Below, one piece after another: positions 46,644 through 56,697 of a stretch of DNA of 64,000 nucleotides. Position 1 is the first letter of the stretch. The number at the start of each line of letters is the position of its first letter. The stretch comes from Piper betle. Its lineage: Eukaryota > Streptophyta > Magnoliopsida > Piperales > Piperaceae. The position numbers were made by a program, and so were the translations under genes. The notes below the pieces were generated by a model. It was not told the DNA's origin, searched no databases, and saw nothing but the letters and a program-made list of their open reading frames with translations. The stretch is from positions 58,803-122,802 of the forward strand of contig JAURVB010003422.1 of assembly GCA_033002965.1 (NCBI GenBank). The letters run 5' to 3'.

Positions 46644-47055
46644 TGCGCCACCGGCCTCATCAGGTCCATTTGCCCATCTTCATACCCAGTTGCCCATGTT
46701 AGTGTCTGCCTCCCCGGTTGACCAAACAGATCAGCCAGCCCACCCACTCATGCCCGTGTAGTCCAGACCACTAAGCCAACCTAGCAGCCTGATCAGGGCC
46801 AAGTTGACTTGGTCTACTTCGACCCGGTTCACTGGATAGCCCTTTTCACTAGTTCTCATCCATTTTTGCCCGTTTTTTAACCATTTCCAGTAATTTGAGA
46901 GTCATTACATTAACTTAAATGCATATTCACATAGTTTGACACATTTTGATGTTACAAGAGTATTTACTTATTTATTTATTCATTTATTATTGATTTCTTA
47001 TTATTTATTTACTTGTTGTGTATGATGTGTGTCTACATGATTATTTGATATTATT
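46644..47055 (+). other. Resumed LTR-like flank between hAT and element K
   Basis: This continues the sequence interrupted at 44548. A GC-rich part (46650-46850) is followed by an AT-rich part with TTTATTTATTCATTTATTA, in the same order as 1300-1900 of C1. No gene was found. Confidence 0.4.
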
Positions 47056-47780
47056 TGAAAAACCCGTGACTCGAGTCAAAGTTTTACATTACCGAACCAG
47101 TTTGTTCAACCGTCAGTTTGAGTCAAGTCAGTTTCTTTAATCGCGTGTTGAGTCGAGGCCAGCCGTGAGTTATGAGCGATGAGGGTCAGGTGTACCTAAA
47201 ATATATTATGATAACGTCAGAAAGATGGTGAGAAATGAGTTATTAGAATATATAAAAGTATGCAGTATATTTTTTTTCATTTGATCGTAGAAATATTTTT
47301 AGGCCGAATAAAGCATTAGGACGCGGCAGTTTGGGTGAGCTATTAGTTATAGAACATGTCATTGTGGTGTTATGGTGTGTAATATATTTTATGGGATTCT
47401 TCCCTATTTTTTCGAAATTTTTAAGATTTATTACAAGTTAGTTTGCCACTGAGCACACCAACACCATCCTCTCTCCCAAACACCCCCCTCCCCTCCCCCC
47501 CCCCGACACTTCTCCTCTTTGCCCCCAAAACCCTCTCTGCCGCCCCAAGGTTTGTCATCGCCGCCAACCCATAGCCATGCCACCCTGAGCAGCCCTAGCT
47601 GTCATCAAGCCTCCACGATGCTGAAACGCTGCGGCCTAACGCCGCACTCACCGCCGATCCCACCGTTGGCGACCGTCACCGCCGCCATCTAGTGGTCGAC
47701 TCTACGTCTTCGACCCTCATGAGACCTTGCCTGACCGGAGTAGAGCCCATCGCCGCCCACAACGGCCAGATCTCCACACC

Positions 47781-48432
47781 ATAGTTGCAAAAATCAGAAT
47801 CGGGGTCTGAATCGATTTCCGAGGGAGTCACTGAATAAGATCGAATCGGTCTAAATCGGTCAGGAATCAGTTTAGTTGAATCGATCCAAATCGGTCCTAT
47901 ACAAAAATTTGAACTTAGTCAAAATGGGTGGGTTATTAGTTATAGAACATGACATTCTAATGTCATTTTTATTTTATGATATGTATTATATTTTATGATA
48001 GTTTTTCATATTTTTTGGATTTTTTGAATTATTTAGAATTAGTTATTATTTTTTACTCGAGTCAAAGACGAGTCAACTTTTAATTACGAGAATGCCACCT
48101 GCTATTTCTTCCACCCCCGATTCTCTCTCCCGATGCTGCCTCTGGCCTCACCCCGGCCCCACGCACCCGCTGATCGCCTTCACCCCCCCCCCGTCGGGCC
48201 TGTCCCCCATGCCCAAATCTGCCCTGCCCCCACCCACCCTCCCCGTCGCCCATCACTGACCACGCCGCCGCCGTCCGGAATCGGCTCAAATCAGGTGGAA
48301 TCACCTTGAATTAGCCGATTCATGGACTGATTTGAGCCGAAGACCGATTTACCCTCATTTTTTACTCTGATCGCCTCCGATCAGATTTAAATTGGCGATT
48401 CCGAGTGGAATCAGCCGAGTTTTGTAATTCAA
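47781..48432. mobile_element. MULE-like element carrying an LTR fragment
   Basis: This 652-bp element is flanked by a perfect 9-bp TSD, CTCCACACC (47772-47780 and 48433-48441), the length typical of Mutator-like elements. Ends are weakly inverted: GTTGCAAAAATCAG versus ATTACAAAACTCGG (10 of 14). Outer parts are rich in AATCGG/CCGATT words. The middle (about 47918-48255) is a piece of family-B LTR (GTGGGTTATTAGTTATAGAA... to GAATGCCACC...), comparable with 45735-46000. There is no transposase. Confidence 0.8.
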
Positions 48433-50907
48433 CTCCACACCCCACCGCCGATACCCGTTTGCCCTATTTTCGTCGAGCGGCCACCTCTGCCGACCTCATC
48501 GACGTAGTAGACGCGTCGAGCCCACCAAGCCAGTGCCAACGATACCCCATACCATACTATCCCGCCAATGGCCACCATTAGCAACTGTCACCGAAAAGCC
48601 GCCAGAAAACCATTGAAACCAGCCGGAAAACCGGATTCACTGGAATTCATCAAATCTTTTGCCGAACTCATCCAATCGAACTTCTGACACAGCCACATGC
48701 CAAATTCGAACTCCGTGACGCGTGACGAAACCCTAGTCATCACCAATTACTCACGACGCGTGAGGCATAATTTATTTTAACTTAATTATTTAAAAGTAAT
48801 GATTATTAGCACAACATGTTAGGATGCTACGATTGAGTGATTGATGTGTTAGATATTTTCATGTTAATAAAAATATGAAGATGTGTGATATTAATACGAA
48901 TGCTTAGGAATTAATTAGGTAGACTAAATAAGTACTATAATGTAATGCAACGTAGAGTAGGAAAACTTATACTAATTATTATTGATGTGTGTTGATTGAT
49001 GCATGGTTGATGTGAGTATGCTATAGCATGTGTGCATGCAACATGAGCGGGCGTTAGTATTTAGTTTTGATGTGTAGGTACGGAGTAGGAACTTGCTGCC
49101 TAGGTGTGTGGACACGCTTGAAGCTTCTACCAGGTCCGTTTTGACTAGCTTCTGGTTTTATCTCTATACTCCATCGTGTTTTGTTTTTATAGGTAAGCGG
49201 ACGTGTCAAGTGGTGGATTTAATGTATCCCACTCCTAGATTAATAACCTTCGAGGATGAGATCCCTCGAGTTTGTTTTCAAAACTAGGATCCAACTTACG
49301 ATGCCTTCGGGCCCATTATATAAATCCTACCTAGACCTATATACATGTAGTTTTCACGTTTTTAGTGAGAGATGGAATGAGCAAAATTTGACAACTGTGC
49401 TACGCGAGCGGGCATGTGCCAGTCGAAGCCGGAAATACCAATAACCGTGCTACGTGAGCGGGTATGTGCCAGTCGATAGTGGTCTCTAGATTCGTGTGAG
49501 GGTTGTTCCATTCCTAAGGGATCCTCACAACTCCACCTTTAAGTTCCTCAAACCTGGAGAAGTGTGGAGGTTTACGGGTACTGCTATGCAGCACATGTCT
49601 AGACTTGTGGTTGAAAGGGTACTGAAGGCGCATGCCTAAGATTACTTGGCCTATGTACTAAGGGCCAGGAGTAATACGAAGGATGTAGAGGGCGGACGAG
49701 AAAAGAATGAACTTGCTGTGCAAGGGATAGATGAAAATGCTAAGTCATTAGAATGAGATAGAAACAGTAGGTTATCGAGCTGAGGCCGACGACTCCTAAT
49801 TAGTGCCCTTATAAGAGTTCTAGTGGAAGTTATGAATGTTTTACTTTAACAAGAGGTGCCCTCCTGTGTCAGTTTGTTACTAGATATTTCTGGACCAGTA
49901 ACACTCGTTACTGACGGTTTTATATTATTTATGTAGGTGGGAATCGCAAGGACTGAGCACTGTTAGGACCGCGGAGGAGTAGCAATGTCGTTGCACACAT
50001 GTACCTACTGAACGTAATGAATGGTAATGATGATTTCTAAGTTGTGTAAATGATGTGTTTGTTTAAGATTATATGTGAAATGCTATGATTGGTTTGCCCG
50101 TGAAATGAAACTAGAATGAAAGTGAACAGGGAGCCTTGGAGTTTAGACACAGCTTGTTTTCACTGTTGTTCTGTTTGTGCATGATAGCATATCATGGCAT
50201 GCATGTTGTAAAATCCACCTATTACATTTTCGAGGACGAAAACTCCCAAGCTAGGGAGATTGTAAAACTCCAAAAAAAAAATTAGGTTATTTTATTTAGG
50301 GTTTGTAAATCTTAGAACGAACCATAAAAATATTTAATTAAATTAATTCTTAAGAATCAATATAATAAATTATCAACTATAACCTTTTAGAGTACCGGTA
50401 AAATGGTGTTTATGGATGATTTTAAATAAGTTTTATTTATTAAAATTTTGGGATTGGAAGTTGTGAGTGCGATTTAACATTCATTCGCACTAATTCAATA
50501 GCCAATTTTTTGACTTTTTGTTATCACACGAATGATATAATTATGAGTGATTACGTTCTTTTTTATAAAATTTAATGTATTAACTTCTTGAATTCCACAC
50601 ATATTCTTCTATATAAAAGAGAATTTTATTGATGGTAAATAAAACATCAACTTGATAGTTTGTGAGTATATTTGGCTCACAAAGAGAAGGCTTTAGCGAA
50701 GTTTCATTTATATTAGGATCGTGTGTCGTAGTTGCGGGTGCCTCATCACAATTCCAGGTCCGTATAATTACTTAAAATGCTATATATTCCTATTTGGGAG
50801 TCTTAGTCGGCATGAGCCCACATTCGACCACCATGCGTCGAGCGCAATAGGGGTCAAAGAATTGGCTCAATCCGACACAAGGCAGCACTCACCCTTAAAA
50901 TTATATA

Positions 50908-51366
50908 TGTAATGACCCGGCCCAAAGTGCAAGCTAATGGGCCTAAGTCATTCTTTAAAATGGTTAACCAAAGTTAAAGATCTATAGTCCATTCTCACTT
51001 ATAAAGAGGATCTTCTCCCAGTAGGTATTAGATGTGGGATAAGTTGAGGGATCTCACAATCCACCCACTTTAGGAAATTTCGTCCCCGAAATTCCTATAC
51101 ATGGCCCGTTGCTAGCCCCAGCCCACGACCTTTCTGGCCTGTGACTGGCAGCCTAGCCAACGTCCCTAGTCCAACCCACCATCTAACACGAAACTAGGTT
51201 GCTCTGATACCACCTGTAATGACCCGGCCCAAAGTGCAAGCTAATCGGCCTAAGTCATTTCTTTAAAATGGTTAACCAAAGTTAAAGATCTATAATCCAT
51301 TCTCACTTATAAAGAGGATCTTCTCCCAGTAGGTATTAGATGTGGGATAAGTTGAGGGATCTCACA
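50908..51366 (-). mobile_element. TRIM copy 2 (E family), fused to LTR G
   Basis: This is a 459-bp TRIM with LTRs 50908-51058 and 51215-51366. On the minus strand the primer site TGGTATCAGAGC (plus 51201-51212) is perfect, and a purine-rich TAAAGTGGGTGGAT precedes the 3' LTR. Its own flanks ATATA and ATTTA differ at two positions, whereas ATATA before it matches exactly the ATATA after LTR G (54222-54226). It lies six bases from the 5' end of LTR G, head to head. Confidence 0.88.
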
Positions 51367-52304
51367 ATTTATTGTAAAGTCCGTGGAAAAAAATTTTTTT
51401 TTAATATATTCGACTCGGGCAGGGAGGGATTGAACGTTAGAGAATTAATATTAATTATATTATATTCTCTACCCGGTTAAGTCTACCCAGTTAAATATTT
51501 TATTCTTTACCCGGTTACCCGGTTAAAGGAATTAAATACGGGGGTTGGTGTTTCCACAAACCCTAGCCATCATTTTATTTATAAAGGACGTCCTCCACCC
51601 TAGTCTTCATTCGCATTCTCTTCTCCTCTTCGTTGCCGGCGTGTCTTCTCCCTTGCTTAGGTATTCCTATCTCCCTCTTTTAATTTTCTTACATGCATAT
51701 TTTAATTTGATAATAAGTTTTATAATCGTGAGGATTAAAGTTTAAAATCAATAAGAAAACAAATATAATTTTACACTTGAGAAATTGCCGACGAGTTTCC
51801 CCTGTTCGGCAAGATGGGCAAGCCCGGGCAAGCACCGTCGGGAATCAGCGGCGACGACCGTTCCGACGTCGGAAGATTATCCAACTCTCTTCGTCGATCA
51901 GTATAGGGTTGATCTCACGGCTATGGATGCTGGCCTAGGGTGGTGAATAGACAAAAACAGGGGACGGCGGTGAAAACAGGGGCGACGGCGGTGGGTGAAG
52001 AAATCCGGCCGTCCTAGGTGGCGACGGGTCCCAAAATGGCCGGGGAAGGTAGATAGGTGGTCGACGGTGACGAGGTGATCACCCAATTGAGGTGGTGACG
52101 ATCGCCGGCGGTGGAATCGCCGCCGTGAGCGCGCCGCTTGGAGGGCGATGCGGGCGTTGCCGCGGCTGGAATACGGCCGGAGTTGGCCGGGGCGACACTA
52201 CAATGGCATGGCAAGTCTTGGCGGCCACTATTGACGGCTGCCGGAGACGGTTGCTGGCTGCGGCGGGAGGTCGGATGCTGTCGGGAACAGGGGATGGTGC
52301 CGGG

Positions 52305-52332
52305 GAAGAAGAAGAAGAAGAAGAAGAAGAAG
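52305..52332. repeat. (GAA)n microsatellite
   Basis: About nine GAA units in the GC-rich part of LTR G. They encode Glu or Lys runs in chance frames. Confidence 0.9.
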
Positions 52333-53324
52333 GGCGGTGGCAATTCTGTAAATACTGGTTGACTCGGTACCGACTCGAGTTAAAAATAATACAAACTCGT
52401 AATAAATCTTTAAAAATAATTATTTTAACGGGTTATAAGGTAAGGTTACTAAACTAATTAGTTATTGGACGAAGTCGACATGGACATAAGTAATAAAAAA
52501 TACGGTAATGAGAAACTGTCGATAATTAATCGGCGTAATAAAAATGATTAAATTAAATCGGACGGTTATAAGTGATTAATAAATAAAGATGTTACCTTTA
52601 CCATATTAAATTTAATATTAGGAAAATAAAGTTTTATTTTAATAACGAGTTAGTAATGTAGAAAATGAGTTATTAAACTATAGTCGGGTAGCAATCACCT
52701 GCGTCGAACCTAAATAGCATAATGGAAATAAATAAAGTTCGAAACTTTATAGAGTCAAATAATTTAAAATAATTGTATTAATAATATTTATGAATTAAAA
52801 TAATACAAATTATTTTAAATAATTTAATTGAACAACTTAATTAATTAAATTGCTGTAAGTAATAGTAGCGATTAAAAAAATTATAATCGAAGGAAAATAT
52901 ATTAATAATAGTAATTAAATATTTGGGTATAAGTTGATAATTATTTTATTATTTGTTAGGTGTTAATTATGATCTAGATTATTAATGTAAAGTAGGATTT
53001 AAATGATTATGTCACATGAATAGTGTAATTTTAATATTGTTGAAATTTAATAATGATATATATATAGTCATTTAGTTGCATGCATTTCTACTCGAATAAA
53101 ATTAAACTTATATATAATTTTATGTCCTCGTTCAGATTAAGATCATTGGTCATATTTGCAAGTTCGAAATATCCAGGTCCGTATAATTATTTAAAATGTT
53201 GTATTTTCCCTTGTGGATAACTTGGTCAGCCTGAGCCCAGATTCGACCACCATGCACTGAGTGCAACCGGGGTCAAGGAATTGACTCAGTCTGACACGGG
53301 TTATACCCTTCATAATCAAATAAT

Positions 53325-53783
53325 GGACATGATGGACTGACCCATCAGCCAATAAATTGGACATGGAGGATTGGACTCGCCAGCAAATTACGGACATGGT
53401 GGATTGGACCCAGCAGCCGATAACGGACATGGCGGATTGGACTCGCCAGCCGGTAATGGACATGATGGACTGACCCATCAGCCAATAAATTGGACATGGC
53501 GGATTGGACTCGCCAGCCAATTACGGACATGGTGGACTGACCCATCAGCCAATAGATGGACATGGTGGACTGACCCATCAGCCAACTAATGGACAGGGTG
53601 GATTGGACTCACCAGCCGTTAACGGACATGGCGGATTGGACTCGCCAGCCGGTAACGTACATGATGGACTAACCCATCACCCAATAGATGGACATGGTGG
53701 ACTGACCTATCAGCCAACAAATGGACATGGTGGATTGAACCATCAGCTAATAAATGGTCATGTTGGAATGGTCACAAGTGCCA
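53325..53783. repeat. 33-bp minisatellite in LTR G
   Basis: About 13.5 tandem copies of a 33-34-bp unit, GGACATGGTGGATTGGACTC plus a GCCAGCCAATAAC-like tail. Two alternating subtypes occur (GATTGGACTCGCCAGCC and GACTGACCCATCAGCC). Because 33 is a multiple of three, long chance frames run through it on both strands. It lies between the GACTCAGTCTGACAC block and the TTAGTG hairpin. Confidence 0.95.
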
Positions 53784-55133
53784 ATATTATAGATAATGAT
53801 AGGGAGTTTATGGACTTGTTTTATTTAATTATACGGCTTAGTGGTTAATCACTAACGCGTAATTGCCTCTGCAGGTTAGCAGCTGGACCTAAAGACTAAG
53901 AGACGACAGGGTAGTTTTTCTACCAACGCAGGTGGTGAACGGTTAATAAGCGGACTTCTCTTTTTACTTTTCTTGTGTTATAAATGTGGCTATGGGAAAC
54001 GGTCCAAGACTGTGGGATAATTACTTCATGCATTGTCATTTGAAAATAAGTTCTTTTGAGTTAGAAATGCTAGACTTATTTGCTTCATATTATTCATGTA
54101 ACCTTTTAAGTAATAGCTGGTCCGGTTAGGATTGGTTGTTATAGGGTTGGTTTTTGTTAAATTTTGAGTAACACCCTGCCAGCAAGGCCCACAATATCGT
54201 GAAAAATGGCGGGTCGTTACAATATATTCCTATTTGGGATTCTTGGTCGGCCTGAGCCCACATTCAACCACCATACGCCGAGCGGAACTTGGGTCAAAGA
54301 ATTGACTCAGTCCGACACGGGGTAGCACCCTTAAAATTCTTGAAAGATTAAATATCTGCCCCCATGCCGAAAGGGGTGACAAGGCGCAATGGTGCAAGAT
54401 GACTCATTATGCACTTGTGATGCCAAGAAGGTGAATCAATAGCAAATATAGGTAACTACAAGCCGTGGGCAATGTAGCATGTGTGCGGATATATGAGATT
54501 GTAGCTGGATAGGGCGGCTACCCCTCCCAGTATAATAAGAGCTCAGCATAGGCTCCTAGTCACTGAAAGACTCAAATTCAGATGTTGTGGAATATATTAA
54601 CTTGTTTCTCTTAATTATATGACTTAGTGTTTTTATCACTAAGGTGGAATTTTCTCCGTAGGTGTGAGCATGGAAGGATGGGTAGAGTCAGGATAGTTGG
54701 CGAACTCTGTTATTAGACTTTTGAATTTGATATTTCTTATTTGTTATTATACTTTTAGATTGTTTGCATGACAATGGGATTTCGGTTCGATCCATGGGGC
54801 TTAGAATATTCTGAGAATTTGTTATATTAAATTTTATGTCATGAGTTTATTTAAAATCTTGAAAACTAATAAAAAATTAATTTATGAGACATTTAGCTTC
54901 ATCTAGTAACACTTGGCTCGTGGCTCGGAATGGGCAAGTCGTTACACATGTAGGGCCATGTTAGAACCCAAGCATCACATCCATGCATTGCATACTTGCA
55001 CTACCATTTTAAGACGCTGAGGGTAGATCTGGGTCGACTTAACCAAATCTAGTAGATTAGCAGCAAACGGTTCGGTCGCCAGTGACATTTCGGGTCAGTT
55101 CATGGATGAACAGGAAACGGGGTGTTACAGAAG

Positions 55134-55145
55134 TGGTATTAGAGC
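55134..55145 (+). promoter_or_regulatory. Primer-binding site of element K
   Basis: TGGTATTAGAGC lies four bases after the LTR end, with one mismatch to the tRNA-iMet type. Confidence 0.85.
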
Positions 55146-55316
55146 TAACCCTTGGTTGATTAAGATTGTAGATGTAATACAGGTCACATGTATGCAAAAG
55201 CTACTCCGAATGGTTTCGACAGATATTTTTGTGTCTTATTGATTTTTTTGTTGCAGATTTCTTACCAATCAATGGTGTGACAATGTGAGCAGCTTAGAGC
55301 AAGGATTGCTAGCAGA

Positions 55317-55878
55317 ATGGTGAGACAAACTCGTAGGACACAGATTAGAGCCCCATCTCCTCCACTGCCCAGACATGATCATAGTGAGACAACATCTATT
55401 CGACAGGAGAGAGATATAGCAATTGCCAGATTGGCTGAGGTACAGATATAAATGCAGTAGAACCAAGACGAATTCAGCAGAGAGCTTAGACAGATAGCCC
55501 TCTCAGTTGCCAGAGCTGAAAAGTAGCCAACAGGGGATGATGAGGCACGAGGAGAGCAACCATTTCCTATATTCTCATCGCTGCCTCCTCCTCCTCCACC
55601 GCTACAACAAAGAGCTGAATAGGAGCTGCAGGATTTGACAGTGTACCTGCTGGTACAGAACCACAGTACGAATGAGGAGAAGGATCGAACAGATCAATGG
55701 ATGCAAAGAATATAGAAACTATGGCAGTTTGAAAGGTTCGTGAAGAATGGTGAACGACCTTTCTTTGGGAAGTTGGATGCAGAGGAGGCATTCCTGTGGA
55801 TATCGTCAGCCATAGGAGTGTTAGGTAGTATGGGATGCCCGATGGAGCACAGAGTACGCATTATTACAGGGGCATTCC
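55317..55878 (+). pseudogene. K gag N-terminal remnant
   Basis: It starts MVRQTRRTQIRAPSPP. Several stops follow. A proline-rich SSLPPPPPPLQQR segment is followed by WQFERFVKNGERPFFGKLDA, then EHRVRIITGAFHDGP, the beginning of the gypsy capsid domain. It is cut near 55878, where the sequence passes straight into reverse transcriptase, so the capsid C-terminus, zinc knuckle and protease are deleted. Confidence 0.75.
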
Positions 55879-56262
55879 ATGATGGACCAGTTTGTGATTA
55901 TCTTTGTGGATGACATACTAGTATATTCTTCGTCTAGGGAAGAGCATGAGCAGCATCTGAGGATGGTTTTGCAGACAATGAGAGAGCATAGACTATATGG
56001 GAAGTTTTTGAAGTGCAGTTTTTGGTTGTTAGAAGTGCATTTTCTCAGCCATATCATCTCAGCATCAGGCATTTCAGTAGATCCAGCGAAGATAGAAGCA
56101 GTAGTACTGTGGGAATAGCCGAAGACACCGACAGAGGTTCGGAATTTCCTAGGCCTAGCTGGATACTACAGATGGTTTATTCAATATTTCTCTTCCATAG
56201 CAACGCCTCTTACACAGCTGACTAGGAAGGAGGAATAGTTCATATGGACGGACGAGTGTGAG
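55879..56262 (+). pseudogene. K reverse transcriptase C-terminal half
   Basis: It reads FVIIFVDDILVYSSSREEHE, with the catalytic Asp pair in FVDD, then HLRMVLQTMREHRLYGKF. Next comes GISVDPAKIEAV, and after a stop and frame change RNFLGLAGYYRWFI. This is the palm and thumb of gypsy RVT_1. The fingers and first catalytic Asp are missing. An opposite-strand frame at 55821-56072 is a shadow. Confidence 0.88.
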
Positions 56263-56697
56263 TTGAGTTTTAGGACACTGAAGGAGAGACTGACTTCAAT
56301 GCCTATCCTCACATTGCCTGATGGACACGAGGATTTCATAGTTTACACAGATGCCTCAGGGATTGGCTTAGGTTGTGTTTTGATGCAAAAGGATAAGGTT
56401 ATAGCCTATGCATCTCGCCAGCTCAAGGTGCATGAGCATAACTATCCTACACATGACCTAGAGCTTGCAACAGTTATATTCTCTCTTAGAATCTGGAGGC
56501 ACTACTTATATGGAAAGTCTTTCAGACTTGTGACTGATCACCAGAGTCTGAAATACATCTTCAAACAAAAGGATTTGAACAATAGACAGAGAAGATGGCT
56601 AGAGATGTTAGCAGGCTACGAGATCGACATAGCATACCATGAGGGCAAAGCGAATGTGGTAGCAAATGTGTTGAGCAGGATGCTAGCAGCCTCGTAG
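56263..56697 (+). pseudogene. K RNase H
   Basis: This is an open 144-codon frame: [18 protein letters not shown] (catalytic Asp), [20 protein letters not shown] (catalytic Glu at the end) and [20 protein letters not shown]. It then reads [20 protein letters not shown]. This is a complete-looking gypsy RNase H (RT_RNaseH type) in good condition, but it lacks an upstream reading frame. It ends at a stop just after SRMLAAS. Confidence 0.9.

Larger units (their letters stand above)
51373..54221 (+). repeat. F-type LTR (copy G)
   Basis: It runs from TGTAAAGTCCGTGG to CGGGTCGTTACA, 2,849 bp. It aligns with the F 5' LTR along most of its length (51400-51560 with 17870-18000; 52370-53210 with 18780-20240). 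Its last 90 bp (ACACCCTGCCAGCAAGGCCC...) match the end of solo LTR S instead of F. The GC-rich zone 51780-52350 includes a (GAA)n run. There is no internal sequence, so it is a solo LTR. Confidence 0.85.
50207..54946 (+). mobile_element. Family-A element A3 with deleted interior
   Basis: It is flanked by a perfect 5-bp TSD, CATGT (50202-50206 and 54947-54951). It starts TGTAAAATCC (the first bases of its 5' LTR), then goes directly to the 3' end of the internal region (TTCGAGGACGAAAACTCCC), polypurine tract (about 50250-50260) and a complete 3' LTR starting at 50261. So nearly the whole 5' LTR and all of gag-pol were lost. The LTR is split by a composite at 50908-54221. Confidence 0.85.
50261..54946 (+). 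repeat. A3 3' LTR, interrupted
   Basis: TGTAAAACTCC...CAAGTCGTTACA. Without 50908-54226 it is about 1.37 kb and aligns with A2 (1.31 kb). It contains both copies of the GGTCGGC...GACTCA module, one each side of the insert, and the TTAGTG-loop-CACTAA hairpin at about 54606-54625. Confidence 0.85.
47056..55129 (+). repeat. K 5' LTR (family B, copy B3), nested
   Basis: It starts TGAAAAACCCGTGAC and ends GGGGTGTTACA. It is made of three blocks: 47056-47780, 48442-50206 and 54952-55129. Intervening sequence is a MULE-like element and element A3, each with its own TSD. Summed length is about 2,668 bp, against 2,651 for solo LTR B1. The AGTAAC-actc-GTTACT hairpin is at 49897-49912, with a pyrimidine/TATTATTTATGTAGGT stretch after it, as in B1. 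Confidence 0.88.

Noticed and set aside
46229..46747. A 172-codon minus-strand frame
   Set aside because: It crosses the boundary between an LTR fragment, hAT sequence and the hAT target site, so it cannot be an old gene.
52014..52457. Gly/Ala- or Phe-rich frames around (GAA)n
   Set aside because: They come from CpG-rich LTR sequence and a microsatellite on both strands, with no recognised domain.
53325..53783. Regular repeats resembling a CRISPR array
   Set aside because: Units are contiguous 33-bp tandem repeats without unique spacers, in a plant LTR.
53191..53848. Several 70-115-codon frames with repeated HGGLTHQP-like words, plus and minus
   Set aside because: They are translations of a 33-bp minisatellite; a period divisible by three keeps all frames open.
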